Source: Acidobacteriota bacterium
GTDB taxonomy: Bacteria > Acidobacteriota > Terriglobia > Acidiferrales > UBA7541
Assembly (NCBI GenBank): GCA_003224105.1
Contig: QHYL01000260.1
Location: forward strand, 1 to 33,225
Reading direction: 5' to 3'
Length of the DNA stretch: 33,225 nt
The number at the start of each line of letters is the position of its first letter. Position 1 is the first letter of the stretch. The translations under genes and the position numbers were made by a program. This document shows, piece by piece, positions 1 through 8,093 of this stretch. Below the pieces are notes generated by a model. It saw only the letters and a list, made by a program, of their open reading frames with translations, was not told the origin of the DNA and made no database searches.

Positions 1-130
1 GTCCCGCCCTGCACGTGAAGTGCGCGCAAAAATCGCTGCCCGTGCCAGGGTGGCCGTTCAGCGTTTCAAAAATCCGCTGTATCGCTCCCGCTGCAAAAAC
101 AAGCCGCCTCCCCACCATTCCACAGCCTCA

Positions 131-673
131 ATTCAAAACTCGTGAGAAATCCGGGTTAGGTGCGTGTCCCGACCAAAAGTGTTTCAACGGCTCAGGACAA
201 TCAGACTTTTCAGGATGGGTGGACCGGAAGCGCCGGAAGATGTTGAAACCTCCGCGCTCGTGCGGCACGTAGTCGAGATTCGGATGCAGGGTGTCGCTGA
301 GGGCGTTCGATTGCAAAAGCTGCGCGCCAGTCGAAGCAGGCGTCCAGTTCGCCGGTAGCTCACGTACTCACGAAGCACCACGGCAAGCTGTCGGCAGAGG
401 TCCACTTAGCGAGTCCCGTTCTTTGTTTTTCAGGTATGGCTGAATCTCCCCGCGCTTTGCCTTCTGCAAGATATAGAGGTGCGGAAGTCTTCGGGTACAG
501 CCATTTGTCCAGGGCATATCGGCGGTTGTCGATCGTCGTCTGTTCGACGGATGACGTTTGCGGTTGGCGAGAGACTTAAGCCAGAGTTTCGCTTGCTGTT
601 TGAGAGTGATTGTGCTGGTTGATTCAATAAAATGCTGAGCGGAGTTGATGCCGAGCGTTTCGATTTCCTCCAC
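131..673 (-). pseudogene. Decayed tyrosine recombinase (phage integrase family) remnant
   Basis: The minus strand encodes an N-terminal SAM-like segment (TITLKQQAKLWLKSLANRKRHP) that continues in another frame as VEQTTIDNRRYALDKWLYP (about 493-550). A third piece encodes a C-terminal fragment LHPNLDYVPHERGGFNIFRRFRSTHPEKSDCPEPLKHFWSGHA (about 165-300), resembling the integrase HxFRRFR..T...LxRFWLGHA core. The central catalytic region is missing. Confidence 0.7.
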
Positions 674-816
674 GTATCTGCGCTCGCCGTCATACCGTCA
701 CCTCACCGCCGTCGGGGCTCACATCTTTAATTCCTCCCTCCCTTTTCCCTGTAGGGGATTAATAACGCCATACCGCCACAAGCCCCATTTGACGCGGGTC
801 CTTGCGAATTTTGATC

Positions 817-892
817 GGCCACAGCCGGATCCGTGTGGCGTTTTGTTTTTCGTTCCATCTCCTCTGAAATGAGCGGTGTGGCGGCTGTGGCC
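817..892 (+). promoter_or_regulatory. Possible intrinsic terminator with an alternative long-range pairing
   Basis: GCCACA (818-823) pairs with TGTGGC (834-839), followed by GTTTTGTTTTTC. The overlapping GGCCACAGCCG (817-827) is also a perfect 11-bp inverted repeat with CGGCTGTGGCC (882-892). Confidence 0.4.
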
Positions 893-1139
893 CTTTCACT
901 AGGGGTGCAGGGCGAAGTAATGCCAGAAATCCGCAGAAACCGCGGCCACGCATCCCCGAAGCCCCGGTCAGGTCGTCTCCGATGAAATTTTAAGGTTTTC
1001 ACCTCATAGTAAAGCACTTCCGCTCAGCTTAGCGTAGCCTCGGGGGGTGCCCCCTCTTTCGACCAATGAACCCGGGTCCTGGCCCCGGACGATTAGGCCC
1101 CGGACAACTTGGTTTGACGTGACTTAGAAAACCAAGCCC

Positions 1140-1994
1140 ATGAAAACCAATCTGAGGCCCGGGAAGCCAGTCAGAGTGTTCATTGCTGATTCAAGCAGCA
1201 TGGGCTGTCAATTGATGGTGCGGGCCCTGCAACAGAGCCGCCGAACGATTCGGGTTGTCGGTTCTGCTACTGAGTCGGCTGAGATCCTCAAGGGGCTGGG
1301 CGAAAATCCCGCAGACGTTGCCATCATCAGCGCAAATTTGAAAGATGGCCCAACCAAGGGCTTTCAGGTGGTGCGGGGAATACGGGTTTCTCGGCCGCAG
1401 ATTCGTAATATTGTACTGATCGATTCTCCGGATCGCTCCATGGTTGTGGAAGGGTTTCGCGCTGGGGCTGACGGTGTATTCTCCCGCGGCGAACCCTTTG
1501 AAATGTTATGCAAGTGCATCCATGCAGTCGGCCGGGGGCAAATTTGGGCTGGAAGCGACCAACTGCGCTTTGTCATTGAGTTTATGGCTACTAACGGGAC
1601 GAGGCCTATCAAAGACGCCAATGGTACAAAACTGCTGACCAAAAGAGAGGAAGAGTTGGTGCAGTTGGTGGCCCAAGGTTTGACCAACCGGGACATCTCT
1701 CGTCAGCTCAATCTGACGGAACATACGGTCCGCAATTACTTGTTTCGCATCTTTAACAAACTGGGCATTTCGAGCCGTCTCGAACTAGCCCTTTACGTAA
1801 TAAGGCACAGAGGACCAGATCACGGCTCACAGTTTGCCCGCGCGTTTCTCAACGAGCCGGCGCCCGTGATGAGCGATGGGCGGCTTCGGACGTCTGGTCC
1901 TAACGTCGAGCCGCAAAGCCTCAAACACGCGTTACCTCCGGTGAGGCCAACCCTCAACGGACGCACCTACCAAAAACCAACAGCTAGAAACTGA
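1140..1994 (+). CDS. NarL/FixJ-type LuxR-family response regulator with degenerate receiver domain
   Basis: 284 aa. C-terminal HTH_LuxR (LTKREEELVQLVAQGLTNRDISRQLNLTEHTVRNYLFRIFNKLGISSRLELALY). The N-terminus has a receiver-like fold pattern without the canonical acidic residues. Confidence 0.88.
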   Translation: MKTNLRPGKPVRVFIADSSSMGCQLMVRALQQSRRTIRVVGSATESAEILKGLGENPADVAIISANLKDGPTKGFQVVRGIRVSRPQIRNIVLIDSPDRSMVVEGFRAGADGVFSRGEPFEMLCKCIHAVGRGQIWAGSDQLRFVIEFMATNGTRPIKDANGTKLLTKREEELVQLVAQGLTNRDISRQLNLTEHTVRNYLFRIFNKLGISSRLELALYVIRHRGPDHGSQFARAFLNEPAPVMSDGRLRTSGPNVEPQSLKHALPPVRPTLNGRTYQKPTARN

Positions 1995-2399
1995 AGAAGT
2001 CCCATGTCGTTGCGGATGTGGCAGCAGCACCTGGGAGCACGGTGACACCCAAACTCTCCAGCGCAAGCCGAAGAATGGTTTCGTGTTGATAGAGCGTCGT
2101 CGATTGATACGCGACCTTAGAACATTTTGGGCTAATTAGCACTGCCGCGACGCCCCCCGCCATCAGTGTTACCTTGGCTGACTCGTCGAACACAACGATG
2201 AGCAGGCACTCTGCCCCGTCATCACGGTCTGATTTGTCGGCTGGGTCGTGATCGAGGGAGGTGACTGTGTGAAATGTGCGTTTAAGCTGGTTGCTCCGGT
2301 GCAGCCCGACAGACCTATGGCCATTAATAGTAAAGGTGCCCCTACGACCCAGCTTCGGAAAGGCATAAGAAACCCCCGCGAGAAAATCTCGCAACTCAC
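1984..2399 (-). pseudogene. Remnant of a lipoprotein with Ig-like N-terminus and phosphoesterase (acid/alkaline phosphatase family) C-terminus
   Basis: One minus frame gives a lipobox signal plus Ig-like start (LLLMAIGLSGCTGATSLNAHFTQSPPSITTQPTNQTVMTGQ). Another frame gives a phosphoesterase-like C-terminus (LLIVVFDESAKVTLMAGGVAAVLISPKCSKVAYQSTTLYQHETILRLALESLGVTVLPGAAATSATTWDFF). The middle is absent. Confidence 0.6.
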
Positions 2400-2829
2400 T
2401 TTTGTTGTATGGCTGAGTAAAACCCCGCACGAACAAAACCTCTTTGGCCGAGTTACATCCGTTGTTCCGAACTCGATAACCAGTCCTTTCCCTTCGGGGA
2501 GCTACCTTGTCAGGTCTCTCTAGTTCAACGGACCGTCGAGGTGAAGCAGCCGGGCGCGTCGCTCCCTAAGGGCGAATCCGTGACTGTACGCAGGTTTCCC
2601 CCGAGCACAAGGAGCGAAATGTCTCCCTAGATCACAGGGCACGACGAAGGACTTTTGTACCTGAGACCGCATTGACTTTCGTACCCAGCACGTTGTGGAA
2701 AACAGAAGCTGTTTCTATCCTCAGGCAAATGTCTTCCTCCTCAGAGGATATTTCGCTTCTTGTGATCAGTTCAGAGGCGCACATACTCTCTTTCCTGGTG
2801 AATTCTAAAGCCTTCGGTTGAGGTGACCC

Positions 2830-3171
2830 GTGGGAACGCCGGAAAATGCCCGAAAAGCCATTCGGTTCCCGTTGGAAGTGCCGATTGTGTTTTGGTGGGT
2901 GGACTGTGGAAATGAGAAACGGAGTGAGGGCCGCACGCGTGACATCAGCGAGATGGGGGCATTCATTTTTGCCCCTGCTTATCCGCCCATGGGAACTCAG
3001 GTTTGCTTCAATTTCCTCCTTCCGATGCTCCCCGGGCTGGAAGCCAAAACACAGGTGGACGCAGAGGGCCAAGTTCTGCGGGTGGAGCGGCCCAGCGTTC
3101 GCGAAAAGCGCAGCGGCTTTGCGATTTCAACTCGACGCACGCTCTTGCGCATTAACAACGACACTCATTAA
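2830..3171 (+). CDS. PilZ domain protein
   Basis: GTG start. ARKAIRFPLEVPIVF contains RxxxR and DISEMG contains DxSxxG. Size and C-terminal pattern fit a single-domain PilZ. Confidence 0.8.
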   Translation: MGTPENARKAIRFPLEVPIVFWWVDCGNEKRSEGRTRDISEMGAFIFAPAYPPMGTQVCFNFLLPMLPGLEAKTQVDAEGQVLRVERPSVREKRSGFAISTRRTLLRINNDTH

Positions 3172-3408
3172 TCGGGAGAGAGCGTAGCAAGAAGTCGCGT
3201 TTGAATTGAGTTGTTGGTTTTGATGCGGGAAAGTTCCAGTCATTGCCATCGGCCCAGGTTGATCACCCGGAACAGGGACCGATGGCCGGCCGGGATAAAC
3301 ATGGGTTCTGTAAGTCACAGGGCGAAGCTATGTCCATTTGGGGCTCTCAGGAACGTAGAAACTAAAAAGCAACGCAACTGCTTCCAAGAAGCAGCTAGGG
3401 GAAACCGT

Positions 3409-4002
3409 ATGGTGGAGCAAGATCTTGATTATGAATGGTACGCGGTTTGCACTCGTCACCAACACGAAAAAGTTGCAGCCCGAGTTCTAGCGTATAAGCA
3501 ACTTGAGGTTTTTCTGCCGCTCTATAAAGCGCGCCGCAGATGGAAAGATCGCTTCAAGGAAATTTCTCTACCCCTTTTCCCTGGATATTTGTTTGTCAGG
3601 GAAAGGCAAGAGAGATGGCTTCCGATCCTCACCGCACCTGGCGTCTGCCATATCGTCAGTTGCGGCGAACGGCCAGCCGCCATTCCATCTTCAGAAATCG
3701 AGGCGCTACGGCGAATTGTTGAAAGTACTTTGCGCATTGAGCCTCATCCCTTCCTGAAATCCGGTGATTGGGTCAGAGTAAAGTATGGCCCCATAGCAGG
3801 GGTGGAAGGCATATTACTCCGGAAAAAGAACATCGATCGGTTGGTTCTTTCCGTGGATATGCTCGGAAAATCGGCTGCCGTGGAGGTCGACGTAACCCAC
3901 GTCGAGCGCATACCTGCGCGAACGCCTGAAAATCATCCCGTTCCTCGAATCAATCCTATTTCTGTGCCGACAAGCGGTCGGCCTGCCCTTTCTGCGGCGT
4001 AA
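3409..4002 (+). CDS. NusG/RfaH-like transcription antitermination protein (UpxY/LoaP type)
   Basis: EWYAVCTRHQHEKVAARVLAYKQLEVFLPLYK...FPGYLFVR is an NGN domain; a KOW-like C-terminus follows (GDWVRVKYGPIAGVEGILLRKK). The ORF track opens at 3211, but homology begins at ATG 3409. Confidence 0.92.
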   Translation: MVEQDLDYEWYAVCTRHQHEKVAARVLAYKQLEVFLPLYKARRRWKDRFKEISLPLFPGYLFVRERQERWLPILTAPGVCHIVSCGERPAAIPSSEIEALRRIVESTLRIEPHPFLKSGDWVRVKYGPIAGVEGILLRKKNIDRLVLSVDMLGKSAAVEVDVTHVERIPARTPENHPVPRINPISVPTSGRPALSAA

Positions 4003-4153
4003 GCGAGCCGAGGTGTTTTCTGCAATGTCCAATCCCATGGTGCGTCCCCAGCTGATAGACGAATCCTCGAGTGTGTCCCCGTCTGTTGGTGGGGAGTAAC
4101 TCGTCAGCGCACCTGCAAATCGACGCACGTTGCAAATAGCAAGAGCGTGCCTC

Positions 4154-7100
4154 ATGAAGAACCTGGAGCAGTTGCATCGTCAAGATGGGAAAATGGTCTG
4201 TCTTGCAGTCCTCTTCGCTCTCTCAGTTGGTTCGTACCTCGTTTTGAGTAGACTTACAGCCCGACAAGGGAAAGATCGCGGGGCGCTTCTGCGCTCCCCC
4301 GATACAAGGCTACCCAGGAGCTCGTCTGCTCAGCGGACTTCAGCCTTGGTGGAACCATCGATTCTTTTGGCAAAACCTGCGCCAGGATCTCGCGCTTCCC
4401 TGCAGGAAAGCTATGGCAAAAACCCTTTGGCTTTCGAGGCCAATCAGGGCCAGGCGGACGCAAGGGTGAGGTTCCTTTCACAGGGCACCGGTTATGCCCT
4501 CTTTTTCACGGCGAAGGAAGCTGTTGTAGTGATGCGTAAATCGGCAGCCGAATCCTCAACCGCTAGCTCTGTTTCTGAACCACAGCCCTTTGCTGCGATG
4601 CGGATGCGTTTCGTAGGTGGTAACCGCTCTCCTCGCGTCTCCGGCTCGGACGAGCTTCCAGGCAAAGTGAACTATTTTATCGGCAACGATCCCAAACAGT
4701 GGCGTTCCGGGGTCTCCACCTTCGCCCGCGTGCGCTACGAAAACGTGTACCCGGGCGTCAGCGTGGTCTACTACGGAACACCAGGACGTTTGGAATATGA
4801 CCTCGTCATTGCCCGCGGTGTCGACCCAAAGATCATCGCCCTAGACTGTCTGGGGGCAAGCCAGGTGAGAATCGATTCCCAAGGCAATCTTCGCCTCGTG
4901 ATCGCCGGCAGCGACTTGCTCTTGAGCAAGCCCCACATCTATCAAATGACTCCAAACGGACCAGCGCGGCGAAAGAGTATTCCTGGCGGGTATCTCCTCA
5001 AAGCCGGAGGGCACGTTGGATTTCAAGTCGGCGAGTACGACCGGAACCAGCCACTTATCATTGACCCTGTGTTGACCTACTCCACGTATTTGGGAGGAAG
5101 CGGATACGACGCAGGGACCGCGATTGCTGTGGACACTTCGGGCAGCACGTACGTTACCGGCTTCACTCGATCCACAAATTTTCCGGTGACAGCGGGGGCT
5201 TTGCAAACCAGCTGTGGAACGACCGGCACGTGTAATGGATATTTTTGGGACGCTTTCGTCACAAAGTTAAATTCCACCGGACAGTTGGTCTACTCGACTT
5301 ACTTGGGCGGGAGCGCAAATGACATAGGAAAAGCCATTGCTGTAGACGCTTCTGGCTCCGCATACATCGCCGGCCAGACTTTTTCGACCGACTTTCCGAC
5401 TACGGCGGGAGCTCTTAATACGGCTTACGCCGGAGCGGGAGATGTGTTCTTAACCAAGCTGAGCGGCACGGGAACATCACCTCAATATTCGACATACCTG
5501 GGAGGCACCGGAATTGACAATGCCGAAGGCATAGCTGTTGATGCTGCCGGCAACGCCTATGTGACGGGTCAAACGTACTCCACGGATTTTCCTACGGTCG
5601 CGCCGACCCAGGCCTTTTATGGCGGCAACCAGGACTCGGACGCCTTCGTCACGGAAATCAACAGCACCGGCTCAGCTTTGGTGTATTCCACTTATCTTGG
5701 CGGCAGCAGTATGGATTGGGGTAATGCGATTGCCTTGGATGCTTCCGGAGACGCCTATGTCGTTGGCTTCACAAGATCAACCGATTTCCCCTTGGCAGGT
5801 TCACTTCAGCCCGTCTGCCGTGGATGCCCGGGCTTCGCAGACGCTTTCATAGCCGAATTGGCACCCAATGGTACCTCCCTGCTCCACTCCACTTACTTGG
5901 GAGGCAGTGGTGATGACCAAGCTGCCGGTATCGCCGTCGACACAGACGGCAATATTTATGTGACTGGCTTTACCTATTCCACCGATTTCCCGACCATCTC
6001 CGGCGCTTACCAAACCACTCTGACAACTGGGCAATCCGCCGCATTTGTAACCAAGATTGCGCCCGGCTTCTCTTCCCTTACTTGGTCAACATACCTTCGA
6101 GGGACCGGGCTGAACTACGGAAAGAGCATCGCGGTGGATACGGGAAATGTCTTCGTTGCGGGAGTGACGTATTCTCCAGCGTTCCCGGTTTTGCTTCCCA
6201 CCCAAAGCACGTGTGCCCCTTCGAACTGCTATTACGGCACTGGCTTCATTGCCGAGCTAAACGCCTCCGCCTCAGGCCTGATTTTCTCGACCTACCTGGG
6301 TGGCTCGCACGGCGATGACATTGCCGGAATTGCGCTCGATCCGTCCGCAAACATTCAGTCGACAGGACAAGCCGCTTCAACAGATTTTCCAGTGGTGAAC
6401 GCCGTTCAGGCCTCCTTCGCTGGCAGCTACGGCGATGCGTTCGTTACGAAGATCTCGCTCCAACCCGTGGCTACACCTTCCCCAACCAGCTTAACCTTCG
6501 GCAGCCAGACTGTGGGCACCACGAGTTCTCCGCAGACAGTTACACTTTCCAGCAACGGCACCGCTCCTTTGCATATCACAGGCGTATCTATCAACGGCGA
6601 TTTTGCAGAGACCGATAACTGCACTCCTGGAGTCGCCGCCGGATCCACATGCACGCTCAATGTAACCTTCACTCCGACAGCGAGCGGCACGCGCACCGGC
6701 ACGCTGACGATCAATGACAACTCTGGCAGCCCGCAAGCGGCTACGCTTACGGGCACAGGTACATCTGCGGGGGTGCCCGTCGCGAGCTTGTCAACTTCAA
6801 GCCTTTCGTTTGGCAATCAGCCGCTGGGCGCAACCAGCGCACCTCAAAACTTTAACCTAACAAATACGGGTGACGCGCCGTTGTCAATCACTAGAGTCAC
6901 CATCAGTGGTCTGAACCCTGGTGACTTCGCGCAAACCAATGATTGCGGGACTACGGTGGCAGTCGGAGCAAGTTGCACCTTTAGCGTCACGTTTACTCCT
7001 ACTGCAATTGGGAACCGCTCTGCGACTATAAACATTACGGACAACGCTAGCGGCAGTCCGCAGCATGTAAGCCTGGCCGGCACAGGTTTCGGGCCGATGG

Positions 7101-8053
7101 TGACTCTGAATCCGACCAGCCTTCCCTTTGGCAATCAGAATGTTGGCACTACCAGCAGCGCAAAAGCCATACAACTCAAGAACACAGGCAATGCGACACT
7201 CACCGTAAGTAGCCTCACCATTACCGGGACGAACGCCACTGATTTTACCCAGACGAGCAATTGCCCGAATTCGCTAGCTCCGGGCGCGCAATGCAACATA
7301 AGCGTGACCTTTACTCCCACGAATATTGGAACGCGCGCCGCAGCCGTGAGTGTTTCTGACGACGCGCTTAACAGTCCTCAGACGGCTAGCCTGACAGGAA
7401 GTGGCACGTCTGGCTCTACCAAAGTAACTCTGACCCCCAACAAACTCTCTTTTGGCAACCAAGCGATGGCATCAACAAGCTCCGCTCAGACCGCGATCCT
7501 CAAAAACACTGGTCAAGCCATCTTGGTCATCTCAAGCATCGCCATTGCTGGTCCCAATTCTGGCGATTTCGCGCAAACGAATGATTGTGGAAATACGATG
7601 GCAGTCGGAGCCAGTTGCATGTTCAGTGTCACGTTTACTCCTACTGCAAGCGGGAACCGCTCCGCGACCATAAGCATTACGGACAATGCGGGGGGCAGCC
7701 CACAGCACTTAAACCTCACCGGCACGGGTTTCGGCCCAATGGCAACTCTGAATCCGACCAGTCTCTCCTTTGGTAATCAGAACGTGGGCACAACCAGCGG
7801 CGGAAAGGGCATCCAGCTGAAGAACACAGGCAATGCCGCGCTCACGATCAGCAGCATTGTGATAGGCGGGACGAACGCCACCGACTTTGCACAAACCAAC
7901 AACTGCCCCGGCTCGTTGGCTCCCGGCGCGCAATGCAATATAAACGTGAAGTTCTCACCAGCCGCGTCGGGAGCCCGCACGGCAACGCTTACCATCTCGG
8001 ACAATGCTACCAACAGCCCCCAGACAGCAAGTCTCACAGGAGCGGGCCAGTGA
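4154..8053 (+). CDS. Secreted SBBP-repeat beta-propeller protein with C-terminal choice-of-anchor D (ASPM/SPD-2/Hydin-like) repeats
   Basis: N-terminal domain (NPLAFEANQGQADARVRFLSQGTGYALFFT). Seven SBBP-type repeats (e.g. YSTYLGGSGYDAGTAIAVDTSGSTYVTGFTRSTNFP) and five Hydin-like repeats (e.g. SLSFGNQ..GTTS..Q...L.NTG.A.L.I). ORF opens at 4130; ATG 4154 is the likely start. Confidence 0.9.
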   Translation: MKNLEQLHRQDGKMVCLAVLFALSVGSYLVLSRLTARQGKDRGALLRSPDTRLPRSSSAQRTSALVEPSILLAKPAPGSRASLQESYGKNPLAFEANQGQADARVRFLSQGTGYALFFTAKEAVVVMRKSAAESSTASSVSEPQPFAAMRMRFVGGNRSPRVSGSDELPGKVNYFIGNDPKQWRSGVSTFARVRYENVYPGVSVVYYGTPGRLEYDLVIARGVDPKIIALDCLGASQVRIDSQGNLRLVIAGSDLLLSKPHIYQMTPNGPARRKSIPGGYLLKAGGHVGFQVGEYDRNQPLIIDPVLTYSTYLGGSGYDAGTAIAVDTSGSTYVTGFTRSTNFPVTAGALQTSCGTTGTCNGYFWDAFVTKLNSTGQLVYSTYLGGSANDIGKAIAVDASGSAYIAGQTFSTDFPTTAGALNTAYAGAGDVFLTKLSGTGTSPQYSTYLGGTGIDNAEGIAVDAAGNAYVTGQTYSTDFPTVAPTQAFYGGNQDSDAFVTEINSTGSALVYSTYLGGSSMDWGNAIALDASGDAYVVGFTRSTDFPLAGSLQPVCRGCPGFADAFIAELAPNGTSLLHSTYLGGSGDDQAAGIAVDTDGNIYVTGFTYSTDFPTISGAYQTTLTTGQSAAFVTKIAPGFSSLTWSTYLRGTGLNYGKSIAVDTGNVFVAGVTYSPAFPVLLPTQSTCAPSNCYYGTGFIAELNASASGLIFSTYLGGSHGDDIAGIALDPSANIQSTGQAASTDFPVVNAVQASFAGSYGDAFVTKISLQPVATPSPTSLTFGSQTVGTTSSPQTVTLSSNGTAPLHITGVSINGDFAETDNCTPGVAAGSTCTLNVTFTPTASGTRTGTLTINDNSGSPQAATLTGTGTSAGVPVASLSTSSLSFGNQPLGATSAPQNFNLTNTGDAPLSITRVTISGLNPGDFAQTNDCGTTVAVGASCTFSVTFTPTAIGNRSATINITDNASGSPQHVSLAGTGFGPMVTLNPTSLPFGNQNVGTTSSAKAIQLKNTGNATLTVSSLTITGTNATDFTQTSNCPNSLAPGAQCNISVTFTPTNIGTRAAAVSVSDDALNSPQTASLTGSGTSGSTKVTLTPNKLSFGNQAMASTSSAQTAILKNTGQAILVISSIAIAGPNSGDFAQTNDCGNTMAVGASCMFSVTFTPTASGNRSATISITDNAGGSPQHLNLTGTGFGPMATLNPTSLSFGNQNVGTTSGGKGIQLKNTGNAALTISSIVIGGTNATDFAQTNNCPGSLAPGAQCNINVKFSPAASGARTATLTISDNATNSPQTASLTGAGQ
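5083..6450 (+). repeat. Seven tandem SBBP-type coding repeats
   Basis: Recurrent YSTYLGGS...D.G.AIAVD.SG.AYV.G.T.STDFP motifs in the translation. The sixth and seventh copies are the most divergent. Confidence 0.85.
6470..8050 (+). repeat. Five tandem Hydin-like coding repeats; the last four form an A-B-A-B higher-order duplication
   Basis: Units contain DFAQTNDCG(T/N)T(V/M)AVGASC(T/M)FSVTFTPTA(I/S)GNRSATI(N/S)ITDNA or FGPM(V/A)TLNPTSL(P/S)FGNQNVGTTS...NATDF(T/A)QT(S/N)NCP(N/G)SLAPGAQCNI in alternation. Confidence 0.85.
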
Positions 8054-8093
8054 TGACCCTATGCGTTCAATAGAGGCTGAAGGGAGTCTGCTG

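Noticed and set aside
1042-1054. GGGGGGTGCCCCC short hairpin
   Set aside because: Very small loop and no clear U-tract. Insufficient to call a terminator.
2632-3072. 146-aa minus-strand ORF overlapping the first PilZ gene
   Set aside because: No motif support; overlaps a plus-strand CDS with both PilZ signatures.
4841-8037. Many minus-strand ORFs opposite the SBBP/Hydin gene (e.g. 6427-6816, 6844-7134, 7777-8037)
   Set aside because: They recur with the coding repeats and have low-complexity valine/proline-rich translations with no family features. They are shadow ORFs of a long repetitive plus-strand gene.
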